A stretch of 40,785 nucleotides of DNA from an uncultured Chloroflexota bacterium (GTDB lineage: Bacteria; Chloroflexota; Dehalococcoidia; CAUJGQ01), in assembly GCA_937879875.1 (NCBI GenBank), contig CALFMN010000006.1:1-40785 (forward strand), written 5' to 3'. The notes under the pieces are model-generated. The model did no database searches. It saw nothing but the letters and a program-made list of their open reading frames with translations, and was not told the DNA's origin. Made by a program: the position numbers and the translations under genes. This document shows positions 23,189-30,483 of this stretch, piece by piece (position 1 is the stretch's first letter; the number at the start of each line of letters is the position of its first letter).

Positions 23189-24121
23189 TCAGAAGCCGCG
23201 GCGCGCGATCGTCGTGCCTGGCACGATCGTTGCGGATGCCGCCCAGGGCCAGGACTCCGCACCAGGCGCAAAGTCGCCCGGCCGCGCCCGCACCAGTGCG
23301 TCGGCCATCCGCGCCACCCGCGCCATCGCCCGCACATCGTGCACCCGTACGATCTCCGCGCCGTTGGCGATGGCCAGCGCCGTTACGGCGGCGGTGCCTT
23401 CGACCCGCTCTTCCGGCGGCAGGCCGAGCACCGAGCCGATGAAGTGCTTGCGCGAGGCCGCGACCAGCAATGGCAAGCCGAGTGCGCGAAACTCGGACAG
23501 GCGCCGCAGCACGGTCAGGTCTTCATCGTGCGACTTGCCGAAGGCGATGCCCGGATCGAGCACGAGCTGCGAGCGAGGCACGCCCAGCGCCACGGCCGTG
23601 GCGATGCGCTCGCGAAAGAACGCCAGGTGTTCCCCGATTAAGTCGGCGTACTGCGGCGGGGCCGACGGCCGGATCTTCGGTCGCTCGTAGGTGTAGTTAA
23701 TCACCAGCGGCACCGCCTGCCGCGCCGCCACGCGCGCGGTGCCGGCGCCGAGTTTGAAGCCGCCGATGTCGTTGATCAGCCGGGCGCCGGCAGCCACGGC
23801 CGCTTCGACCACCGCCTCTTTGTAGCTGTCGATCGAGATGACCGCATCGACCTCGCGGACGAGCCGTTCGATCACCGGCACGACGCGGGCGGCCTCTTCA
23901 TCCGGTGCGAGCGTGCGCACGTCCGCGCGCGCCGACTCTCCTCCCACGTCGAGAATATCGGCGCCATCGGCGACGAAGCGCCGCCCGCGTTCCACCGCCG
24001 CATCGAGCTGACCGAGCAGGCCATCGCCGGAGAACGAGTCGCCCGTGACGTTGAGGATGCCCATGATGTAGGTATGGCGTCCGAAGGGCAGAATGCGATC
24101 TCCGCAAAGCAGCGGCTCCAT
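23189..24121 (-). CDS. folP: Dihydropteroate synthase, divergent
   Basis: This is a 310-residue TIM-barrel enzyme that joins pABA to the pterin diphosphate. Family blocks are IMGILNVTGDSFSGDG (~19-34), ILDVGGESARADVRTL (~56-70), ISIDSYK, LINDIGGFK, LVLDPGIAFGKSHDEDL, AASRKHFIGSVLG and VRVHDV. It differs from the usual form at several places: NVTPDSFS reads NVTGDSFS, the loop GGESTRPG reads GGESARAD, and the usual Met-His-Met stretch reads VINYTYERPK. Catalytic ability is likely but not certain; a FolP2-like paralogue without activity is possible. AGGAG lies 8 bases before ATG 24121. It is the last gene of a probable operon with a DinB-fold protein and a Cys4 protein. Confidence 0.82.
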   Translation of the reverse strand: MEPLLCGDRILPFGRHTYIMGILNVTGDSFSGDGLLGQLDAAVERGRRFVADGADILDVGGESARADVRTLAPDEEAARVVPVIERLVREVDAVISIDSYKEAVVEAAVAAGARLINDIGGFKLGAGTARVAARQAVPLVINYTYERPKIRPSAPPQYADLIGEHLAFFRERIATAVALGVPRSQLVLDPGIAFGKSHDEDLTVLRRLSEFRALGLPLLVAASRKHFIGSVLGLPPEERVEGTAAVTALAIANGAEIVRVHDVRAMARVARMADALVRARPGDFAPGAESWPWAASATIVPGTTIARRGF

Positions 24122-24158
24122 TGAGCGGACTCCTGTTCGCCGGCGCACGGGCGCGACG

Positions 24159-24659
24159 CTAGCCGAGGCTGCCGGCGGCGAGCAACTCGCGGTGGCTGCG
24201 CACCTGCCAGAGGTGCTCCAGATCGTGCAGATGCAGCTCACGCGCGATCTGCAGCACGCTGAGCGGGCCACAATAGGGGTGCAGCCCCATGCGCTCCCAC
24301 TCGGCCTCCGTCAGGCTCCAGAGCTCGTGCAGAAGCTCCTGGCGCAGGTGCGCGTACTGATAGGCGCAGCGGTCGAGATCGAGGCTGGCCGCGGGCGCGT
24401 CCATCGCGGTGGCGGCGACATCGGGCGCCGGCAAGATGGCGTTGCGCCGCGAGACGATGCGGCGGACCGCGTCGACCGCGGCCTGTTCGTTGTCGCGCAC
24501 ATGTACGGCGATCTGCGCGAAGCTCCACTCACCGGGCGGATGCCGGTGGGCGTCGCGCCCGCGGATCGCCTCAAGTTCGCCCAGCAACTCGCCGCCGGCC
24601 TCACGCAGCGCTTTGATCAGGAACTCGTGCGTCTGCGGCTCGCGGCTGATTTCGCGCAC
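24159..24659 (-). CDS. DinB/YfiT-superfamily protein
   Basis: This is a 166-residue four-helix-bundle protein. The metal-ligand histidines typical of the fold are visible: WSFAQIAVHVRDNE (first His) and ELHLHDLEHLWQV (second and third). Members include metal-dependent thiol S-transferases and many of unknown function, and the reaction here cannot be named. The start is GTG 24659 with GGAGG 8 bases upstream. It ends 37 bases before folP and begins 52 bases after the Cys4 protein, so cotranscription is likely. Confidence 0.8.
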   Translation of the reverse strand: MREISREPQTHEFLIKALREAGGELLGELEAIRGRDAHRHPPGEWSFAQIAVHVRDNEQAAVDAVRRIVSRRNAILPAPDVAATAMDAPAASLDLDRCAYQYAHLRQELLHELWSLTEAEWERMGLHPYCGPLSVLQIARELHLHDLEHLWQVRSHRELLAAGSLG

Positions 24660-24711
24660 ACCCGCGCCCTCCGGGACTGCTCACCCCGGACGCCGCTGGC
24701 TCCGCCGGGGT

Positions 24712-24951
24712 TCAGGGCTGGATCGGACGGCTGGGCCAGGGTGGCCGCCGCCCCGCCGGCGCCGCCGGCTGTGTCTCCCACCAGTCTTCGCGCTGCCAGC
24801 GCCGCTGCCGGTCCGTGCCCCAGCTTTTGCGCACACAGGACTTCAGCTTGCGGCACTGCAGACAGTGTTTCAGGGCGTAGTCGATCGTCTGCTCGCGGTG
24901 CCGGCCAAAGCACCGGCTCAGGTCGCGGGCCTCCGGCGCGTCGTCTGCCAT
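24712..24951 (-). CDS. Small Cys4 protein with WhiB-like cysteine spacing
   Basis: This is a 79-residue protein. Residues ~14-39 carry C-x15-C-x2-C-x5-C (CFGRHREQ..., then HCLQCRKLKSCVRKSW). C-x2-C-x5-C after a distant Cys is the spacing of WhiB-type [4Fe-4S] proteins, and four Cys could also bind zinc. A basic, Trp- and Pro-rich tail follows (WEDWW-like region, then PAGRRPPWPSRP). GAGGTG lies 7 bases before ATG 24951, and an extended -10 (TGCTATAGT) lies upstream, which supports a real gene. It leads a probable operon with the DinB-fold protein and folP. I do not recognise a named family. Confidence 0.62.
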   Translation of the reverse strand: MADDAPEARDLSRCFGRHREQTIDYALKHCLQCRKLKSCVRKSWGTDRQRRWQREDWWETQPAAPAGRRPPWPSRPIQP

Positions 24952-25005
24952 TATACGCCACCTCGGGTGAAGGTTCGCCCGGCCCGCCCTGCCGCGCTTC
25001 CGCGC

Positions 25006-25047
25006 ACTATAGCAGTTGACTACTTATCCGGCTATTCGTGCTATATT
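25006..25047. promoter_or_regulatory. Divergent promoter region
   Basis: On the minus strand, TGCTATAGT (-10 at 25006-25011) would drive the Cys4-DinB-folP operon. On the plus strand, TGCTATATT (-10 at 25042-25047) would drive the small membrane protein and NUDIX genes; TTGACT at 25016-25021 is 20 bases upstream, rather far for a -35. The words ATAGC or GCTAT occur three times in 36 bases. Confidence 0.55.
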
Positions 25048-25157
25048 TGGCGGCCTTCTGGCGCTCGGCGACGCGCCGCAGTCGCGGTGTGGTATCTTCA
25101 GCGCACGGGCCGTCGCGACGCGGACGCAGGCGCGGCCCCACGACACGGAGCGGCGGC

Positions 25158-25337
25158 GTGCGCACGGGTGATCTGCTCTCCGGCACCGTGGCGATCTTCG
25201 TCATGGTGCTCGCGCTGGCGGGCATCTACTGGGCGGCGACGGGCATCTCGCCCTGGCCGGTCTTTCTGCTGGCGGAGCTGCCCGGCGCGGGCTTCGGCCT
25301 GGTCTTGCTCGCGCTGTCGTCTCCACACACCCGCTGA
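25158..25337 (+). CDS. Small two-helix membrane protein
   Basis: This is a 59-residue protein. GTG 25158 is chosen because CGGAG lies 7 bases upstream and the sequence becomes protein-like there (MRTGDLLSGTVAIFV). Two membrane helices cover most of it: VAIFVMVLALAGIYWAATG and WPVFLLAELPGAGFGLVLLAL. No family or function is recognised. The NUDIX gene starts 50 bases downstream on the same strand. Confidence 0.55.
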   Translation: MRTGDLLSGTVAIFVMVLALAGIYWAATGISPWPVFLLAELPGAGFGLVLLALSSPHTR

Positions 25338-25387
25338 TGCCGCGGCCAAGAGCAACGGAGTCCGTTGTCGACGACTAAACCGGCCAG

Positions 25388-25966
25388 ATGAGCGCTTCGT
25401 CAACGCCGGTCAAGGCAAGCGGTAGCGGCCCGCCGCCGTACCGCTTCTGCCCGCACTGTGCGGCGCCGATCGGCAGCAGGGAGCGCGGCGGGCGGACGCG
25501 GCAGGCGTGCACTGCCTGCGGTTTTGTGCTGTTCCGCAACCCCGTGGTCGGCGTGGCCGTGGTCGTGCAGCGGCGCGGCACGATCCTGCTCGGCCGCCGT
25601 GCGGGCACGTACGCCGGCGAGTGGTGCATCCCCTGCGGCTACGTCGAGTGGGACGAAGACGTGCGCGCCGCGGCAGAGCGCGAATTCTTCGAGGAAACGG
25701 GGTTCCAAGTCCGCACCGGCCGGGTATTGGCCGTTCACTCGAACTTCCACAATCCCGCACAGCACACGGTGGGCATCTGGTTCCGCGGCCGTGTGCTGAG
25801 CGGAACATTGCGGCCGGGCGACGATCTCAGCGAGGCCGCCTTCTTCGCGCTCGACGATCTGCCCGACGCTCTGGCCTTCCCGACCGATCGGCTGGTACTG
25901 CAACAGCTACGGCAGGAACGGGCGGCGCAGCTCAGTCGCTCGGCGCGAACACCGAACCGAAGCTGA
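25388..25966 (+). CDS. NUDIX hydrolase with N-terminal zinc ribbon
   Basis: This is a 192-residue protein. Residues 21-44 hold two Cys pairs (C21-x2-C24, C41-x2-C44), a zinc ribbon. The NUDIX box GYVEWDEDVRAAAEREFFEETGF is complete (G-x5-E-x7-RE-x2-EE-x-G). The zinc-ribbon plus NUDIX layout is shared with NADH pyrophosphatase-type and ADP-ribose-type hydrolases. The NudC SQPWPFPxS mark is missing, so the substrate is open. Its last 35 bases overlap the convergent inositol-phosphatase-family gene. Confidence 0.85.
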   Translation: MSASSTPVKASGSGPPPYRFCPHCAAPIGSRERGGRTRQACTACGFVLFRNPVVGVAVVVQRRGTILLGRRAGTYAGEWCIPCGYVEWDEDVRAAAEREFFEETGFQVRTGRVLAVHSNFHNPAQHTVGIWFRGRVLSGTLRPGDDLSEAAFFALDDLPDALAFPTDRLVLQQLRQERAAQLSRSARTPNRS

Positions 25967-26789
25967 GCGGCCGGCGTTCCAGACCGAAGCGCGGCGCCGC
26001 GAGCCCGGCGATCTGCTCGTGCAACGGGCCGCCGTTGCTGGCAAGCAGCCCAAGCGGCCAGCCAGTCCGCTGCGGCTCGGCCAGCGCCTCGACCGTTCCG
26101 CCCGCCTCCGTGATCAAGAGCACACCGGCGGCTACGTCGTGCGGCGCGAGGTGCAGCTCATAGTGCGCCTCGCTGCGGCCCGCGGCGATGTAGGCGAGGT
26201 CCAGCGCCGCCGAGCCGCTACGCCGCGCGGCGCCGGCGCGCACCATCACCTCCGTGAATACCTCACCCCCGAGCCGGCGCCGCGCCGGCGGCCGGTAGGG
26301 GAAGCCGCTGGTGAACAGCGCGTCCGCGAGATCGGCGACGGCGCTGACCCGCAGCGGCCGGCCGTTCAAGGCCGCGCCGCTGCCGCGAGCACCGGTGAAC
26401 AGTTCATCGCGCAGCGGGTCGAACACGACGCCGACCGCCGGCCCCTCGCCATCGACCAGCGCGATCGAGATGCAGAAGACGGGGTAGCCGCGGGCAAAGT
26501 TCGCCGTGCCGTCGAGCGGATCGACCACCCACATGCCGGCCTGTCCGCGCCGCGTCTGCCCTGACTCCTCGGCGAGCAGACCGAACTGCGGCCAGCGCCC
26601 GGCCAGAACGGAGAGAATAGCCCGCTCGGACGCCAGATCGGCCTGCGTCACGAGATCGCGCCGGTCGGATTTGACCTGAACATCGAGCGCCGAGCCAAAC
26701 GCGGCGCGCAGCACGTCGGCTCCCGCCCGCGCCGCGGCGACGGCCGCCTCCAGCAGCGCGTCCAAAGCGAGCAGGCTGGGATTCGACAT
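25932..26789 (-). CDS. Inositol monophosphatase family protein
   Basis: This is a 285-residue Mg2+-dependent phosphatase of the IMPase/SuhB/CysQ family. Metal-site motifs are GLLAEESG, WVVDPLDGTANFARGYP and SGSAALDLAYIAAGR. The second-metal motif WDxAAG reads HDVAAG, with the Asp retained. Substrate (inositol phosphate, PAP or fructose bisphosphate) cannot be assigned. I start at ATG 26789 (MSNPSLLAL). The Fur-family gene is divergent, 154 bases away. Confidence 0.87.
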   Translation of the reverse strand: MSNPSLLALDALLEAAVAAARAGADVLRAAFGSALDVQVKSDRRDLVTQADLASERAILSVLAGRWPQFGLLAEESGQTRRGQAGMWVVDPLDGTANFARGYPVFCISIALVDGEGPAVGVVFDPLRDELFTGARGSGAALNGRPLRVSAVADLADALFTSGFPYRPPARRRLGGEVFTEVMVRAGAARRSGSAALDLAYIAAGRSEAHYELHLAPHDVAAGVLLITEAGGTVEALAEPQRTGWPLGLLASNGGPLHEQIAGLAAPRFGLERRPLSFGSVFAPSD

Positions 26790-26880
26790 GCATCCGCCCC
26801 GCGGGCCGGTTGGCCCGTCCGTCATGCTACCGCGCCGGCCGGCGAACGCGCCCGTCGTCCGTGCAGCAGCGCCGGCGCCG

Positions 26881-26909
26881 TTGGTGAGAACGGCGCATGG
26901 GTCTAGACT
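26881..26909 (+). promoter_or_regulatory. Candidate promoter of the Fur-family gene
   Basis: TTGGTG (26881-26886), 17 bases, then TAGACT (26904-26909). The -10 lies inside TCTAGA, a small palindrome. The RNA would start near 26916, about 28 bases before ATG 26944. Confidence 0.4.
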
Positions 26910-26943
26910 GGGCATGCAGGCGAGCGCCGGCTGGGATACAACC

Positions 26944-27420
26944 ATGAGTTGCGAGGCGGAAACGGCCCGTTTGCTGCGGGAGAGCGGTCACAAGCTGACG
27001 CCGCAGCGCATGATGGTGTTGAGCGTAGTGCGCCATGCACACGGCCACCTGCGCGCGGCGGAGATCTACGATCGCGTACGCGAACAGTATCCCTACGTGG
27101 ATATCTCCACCGTCTACCGCACGATGAGCGTGCTCAAAGATCTGCGCCTCGTCACCGAGACCGACCTGGGCACGGGGGAAAGCGCGTTCGAGTGGGCCGG
27201 CTCGGCGCCGCACCACCATCTGGTCTGCCGTGCCTGCGGCGCGATCGACAGCCTCGATCACGAATTTCTTGCGCGGCTCGGCCAGGAATTGCTGCGCGAC
27301 CGCGGCTTTCGTGCCGACCTCGATCACTTCGCCATCTTCGGTCTGTGTGAGGTCTGCCGGCGTGCGCACGACGCCGCGGCGCCGGCCGAGGGCGTCGCGC
27401 CGGCGCCGCCTCCGGGCTGA
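26944..27420 (+). CDS. Fur-family metal or peroxide regulator
   Basis: This is a 158-residue protein. A winged-helix DNA-binding half (GHKLTPQRMMVLSVVRHAHGHLRAAEIYDRVREQYPYVDISTVYRTMSVLKDLRLV) is followed by a dimer/metal half with the His-rich HHHLVCRACG (C95, C98) and the second Cys pair CEVC, the structural zinc site. ATG 26944 has no clear ribosome site. Fur, Zur, PerR and Nur types cannot be told apart safely. No iron, zinc or nickel uptake gene is adjacent, so targets are unknown. The extra C-terminal tail is Ala/Pro-rich. Confidence 0.9.
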   Translation: MSCEAETARLLRESGHKLTPQRMMVLSVVRHAHGHLRAAEIYDRVREQYPYVDISTVYRTMSVLKDLRLVTETDLGTGESAFEWAGSAPHHHLVCRACGAIDSLDHEFLARLGQELLRDRGFRADLDHFAIFGLCEVCRRAHDAAAPAEGVAPAPPPG

Positions 27421-27519
27421 GCCGGCGCTCCACGGTCGCACCACGCCTGCGCACCCCAGCCCAAATCAGCCCGATCGGGCGCCGGCTCGGCCGCTGCCAA
27501 CGCCGGCCGCCGTCTGCGC

Positions 27520-27525
27520 TATAGT
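27520..27525 (+). promoter_or_regulatory. -10 box of the tRNA gene
   Basis: TATAGT lies 18 bases upstream of the mature tRNA 5' end, in the context CGCTATAGT. No strong -35 is visible. Confidence 0.5.
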
Positions 27526-27543
27526 GATGCGAGCGCTGGTGCC

Positions 27544-27615
27544 GGGCCCATAGCTCAGCGGCAGAGCAGGCGACTCATAATCGCTCGGTCGCAGGTTCGA
27601 ATCCTGCTGGGCCCA
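27544..27615 (+). tRNA. tRNA with CAU anticodon, most likely tRNA-Ile2
   Basis: A full cloverleaf can be drawn. The acceptor stem is GGGCCCA (27544-27550) with TGGGCCC (27608-27614); D stem GCTC/GAGC; anticodon stem GGCGA/TCGCT around loop CTCATAA; T stem GCAGG/CCTGC with loop TTCGAAT; discriminator A at 27615. CCA is not fully encoded (ACCG follows). The anticodon is CAU. The anticodon arm matches, as I recall it, the bacterial tRNA-Ile2 type, in which TilS turns C34 into lysidine to read AUA, rather than elongator Met tRNA. Identity Ile2 is inferred from that arm. Confidence 0.88.
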
Positions 27616-27679
27616 CCGGCCGCCGCTGAACGCCGTACCTGTGTCTACGGTTGTGCGCCGGCGGCGACGGGAGGATCCC

Positions 27680-29425
27680 ATGAGCGAGCAGAGCTACTGG
27701 ACACACGCGGCCCGGACACGCACGCCGCGACGCTCGCTGTTGCGCGGCGGCGCTGCCGCGGGCGCTGCACTCGCCGCGGCGGGCATTCTCGGGTGCAGCA
27801 GCAGTAACAACAACGGCGCGTCGCGCAGCGGCAGCGCGAACTCCGGCTCCGGCGCCGTTCCCGGTACGGCGGGTTCACCAGCGGCCGGCGGCGCGGCAGG
27901 GGCGACCGGCGCCGCGACGCAAGCGTCGGGGGCGCAGCCGAAGCCGGGCGGCACGATCAGCCAGCGCACGGCCAGCGATCCGCAGGCGCTGGACCTGCAC
28001 CAGGTGAGCACCTACGTGGCGCTCTGGCCGGAGGCTCCCTGCTACAACCAGCTCCTGCAGATCGATCCGCAGGACGAGTCGGACGGCAAGATCCTCCCCG
28101 ATCTGGCCGACAAGTGGGAGACGCCCGACAACGGTCTGACCTACGTCTTCCACCTGCATCCCGGCATCAAGTTCCACGACGGCACGCCCTTCACCTCGGC
28201 CGACATCAAGGCGAATCTGGACTGGATCAAGACGCCGGCGAACGGCAAGCCCAGCCCGCGATCCGGCGTGCTCGCCGCGCTTCAGAGTGCCGAGCTGCCC
28301 GACGCGAACACGGTCACGCTGCACCTCAGCCAGCCCAACCCTTCGCTGCTGCAAAACCTCGCCACGCACTACTTCGGCATCGGGCCGAAGGCGGTGCTCG
28401 ACGCGAAAGGCGACCTCGGCGACCAGTTCACCGGCACCGGCCCGTTCAAGCTGAAGACCTATCAGCGCGGCGACCGGCTGGAGCTGGTGAAGCATCCCGG
28501 CTACTGGATAAGCGGCCGGCCGTACCTCGACGGCATGAACTTCTACATCGTGCCCGACGACAATACGGCGTTCACCAACTTTCTCGGTGGCCAGTACCAG
28601 CAGTTCTCGCCGATTCTGCACGAAAACGTGGACCGCGTGAAGTCGGAAACGGGTGGGAAAGCGCAAAACCTGCTGGTACCCAGCTACACGCGCGACGTGG
28701 TCTTCTTCAACACCAAAAAGAAGCCCTGGGACGATATGCGGGTGCGCCAGGCCGTCAGCCTGGTTCTCGACCGCGCGGACGCGATCAGCGTGGTCAAGGG
28801 CGGCGATGGTGAGCCCGGCGGCTACATGCGTTCGTCCGGCCAGTGGGGTCTGCCGCTCGACCAGCTCAAGCAGATCCCGGGCTACGACAAGAGCAACCTC
28901 GACCAGGCGAAGGCGCTGCTCCAGCAGGCGGGCGTGGCGCTGCCGCTCAAGGGCACGCTGCTCTCGCGCACGGATTTCAAGGACGACTTCACCTGGACGC
29001 AGCAGGCGCTGGCCAAAGCCGGTATCGCGCTCGACCTCGACGCGCGCGACAACGCCGCGGCCTACGACGCGGCGTACAAAGGGCAGTTCGATGTGATCAT
29101 CTGGACGGTTTCCATCGTGCTGGACGATCCCGACGCCACCTTCGCCGAGATCTCCACCGGCACGCCGAAGGCGGTGCGCAACTGGTCGGCGCTGGTCGAT
29201 CAGCAGATCGACGATCTGTACGCGAAACAGACCGTGGAGCTGGACAACGCCAAACGCAAGGCGCTGGTCAATCAAATGGATCAGCGGGCGCTGTCGATCT
29301 TCCAGACGGTGCAGCTCTTCTTCCACAAGTTCAACAACGGCATCTACAACACCGTGCAGAACTACAAGTACCATGGGTCGCTGTACACCAATAAGCGATA
29401 CCAGGACGTGTGGCTCTCCAAGTAG
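27680..29425 (+). CDS. Family-5 ABC transporter substrate-binding lipoprotein
   Basis: This is a 581-residue extracytoplasmic binding protein of the peptide/nickel (DppA/OppA) type. ATG 27680 follows GGAGG with a 5-base spacer. The N-terminus has a twin-arginine segment (RRSLLRGGAAAGAALAAAG) and lipobox ILGC, so it is likely a Tat-route lipoprotein. A Gly/Ala/Ser linker follows. SBP_bac_5 marks include LADKWETPDNGLTYVFHLHPGIKFHDGTPFTSADIKANLDW, GTGPFKLKTYQRGDRLELVKHPGYW and VRQAVSLVLDRADAI. Ligand unknown. It is followed by a hairpin and two permease genes. Confidence 0.9.
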   Translation: MSEQSYWTHAARTRTPRRSLLRGGAAAGAALAAAGILGCSSSNNNGASRSGSANSGSGAVPGTAGSPAAGGAAGATGAATQASGAQPKPGGTISQRTASDPQALDLHQVSTYVALWPEAPCYNQLLQIDPQDESDGKILPDLADKWETPDNGLTYVFHLHPGIKFHDGTPFTSADIKANLDWIKTPANGKPSPRSGVLAALQSAELPDANTVTLHLSQPNPSLLQNLATHYFGIGPKAVLDAKGDLGDQFTGTGPFKLKTYQRGDRLELVKHPGYWISGRPYLDGMNFYIVPDDNTAFTNFLGGQYQQFSPILHENVDRVKSETGGKAQNLLVPSYTRDVVFFNTKKKPWDDMRVRQAVSLVLDRADAISVVKGGDGEPGGYMRSSGQWGLPLDQLKQIPGYDKSNLDQAKALLQQAGVALPLKGTLLSRTDFKDDFTWTQQALAKAGIALDLDARDNAAAYDAAYKGQFDVIIWTVSIVLDDPDATFAEISTGTPKAVRNWSALVDQQIDDLYAKQTVELDNAKRKALVNQMDQRALSIFQTVQLFFHKFNNGIYNTVQNYKYHGSLYTNKRYQDVWLSK

Positions 29426-29440
29426 GCTGGCGAGGCGGTC

Positions 29441-29469
29441 GGACGCCGGCTCTGGCAAGGCCGGCGTCC
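29441..29469 (+). promoter_or_regulatory. Perfect 10-bp hairpin between binding-protein and permease genes
   Basis: GGACGCCGGC (29441-29450) pairs fully with GCCGGCGTCC (29460-29469), 9-base loop, 15 bases after the stop. No T tract follows, so full termination is unlikely. Such hairpins often stabilise the upstream binding-protein mRNA and lower permease expression, which is inference here. Confidence 0.65.
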
Positions 29470-29485
29470 TGGTACGGAGCCCAGC

Positions 29486-30445
29486 GTGCAGCGCTACATC
29501 GTTCGACGGCTGCTCTCGCTGCTGCCCACGCTGTTCGGCGTCTCGCTGGTGATCTTCGTCGTGATGCGGGCGTTGCCCGGCGATGTGGCGCGGCAGATCC
29601 TCACAGGCGGCGGCTCCGGCCAGGGCGTGACGCAGGAGCAGGTGGACCGCCTGCGCAACCAGCTCGGCCTCAACGACCCGTTGCCGTTGCAGTACTGGCA
29701 CTGGCTTTCGGGCGTGGCGCGGCTGCATCCCGGCGATTCGCTGTTTACGCATCACCCGATCATGGACGAGATCAGCAGCCGGCTGCCGGCTACGATCGAG
29801 CTGGCGGCGGGCGCAGTGGTCGTAGCGCTGCTGATCGCGGTGCCGATCGGCGTGCTCTCGGCGCTGTACCAAGATCGGTCGATCGACTATCTCTTCCGTG
29901 TGGTCAGCGTGGCGGGCCTGTCGCTGCCGGGCTTCTTGCTCGGCGAACTACTGATCTTCGCGCTGGAACGCTACTTCCACTATGTGCGGCCGGCCGGCTT
30001 CGCCAGCCTCTGGGCCGATCCGCGCAAAAACATCGAGCAGATGATCGAGCCGGTGCTTGTGCTCGGCTACGGTTTTTCCGCCATCCTCAGCCGCGTCACG
30101 CGCTCGGCGATGCTGGACGTGCTGCGCGAGGACTACGTGCGCACGGCGCGCGCCAAGGGTCTGCGGCCGGGGCCGGTCGTGCTGCGCCATGCGCTGCGCA
30201 ACGCGTTGCTGCCGGTCGTGACGATCGCCGGGCTGCAACTGGGGGCACTGCTGGGCGGCGCCGTGATTACCGAGAGCGTGTTCGCCCTGCCCGGACTCGG
30301 CCGCTATCTCGTCACCTCGATCGTGCAGCTTGACTACCCGGTCACGCAGATGATCGTGATGCTGAGCGGCGTGACCTTCGTGCTCCTGAATACGGGCGTC
30401 GATTTGGCGTACGCGCTGATCGATCCGCGCATCCGCTACGATTGA
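29486..30445 (+). CDS. ABC transporter permease, DppB/OppB type
   Basis: This is a 319-residue inner-membrane permease. GTG 29486 is preceded by GGAG. The N-terminus (MQRYIVRRLLSLLPTLFGVSLVIFVVMRALPGD) is the usual start of DppB-type proteins. The first periplasmic loop is followed by five more helices. The ATPase-contact EAA-like loop reads DYVRTARAKGLRPGPVVLRHALRNALLPV. It pairs with the next permease. Confidence 0.93.
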   Translation: MQRYIVRRLLSLLPTLFGVSLVIFVVMRALPGDVARQILTGGGSGQGVTQEQVDRLRNQLGLNDPLPLQYWHWLSGVARLHPGDSLFTHHPIMDEISSRLPATIELAAGAVVVALLIAVPIGVLSALYQDRSIDYLFRVVSVAGLSLPGFLLGELLIFALERYFHYVRPAGFASLWADPRKNIEQMIEPVLVLGYGFSAILSRVTRSAMLDVLREDYVRTARAKGLRPGPVVLRHALRNALLPVVTIAGLQLGALLGGAVITESVFALPGLGRYLVTSIVQLDYPVTQMIVMLSGVTFVLLNTGVDLAYALIDPRIRYD

Positions 30446-30483
30446 GCGGCCGGACCGGCGGCCGGCCAAACGCGAGGCAGCCG

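Noticed and set aside
27544..27615. tRNA as an integration site
   Set aside because: No repeat of the tRNA 3' end, integrase or mobile genes were seen on either side.
27875..29872. A 665-codon minus-strand frame
   Set aside because: It is the antisense of the ABC binding-protein gene, which has a signal peptide, family motifs and a good ribosome site.
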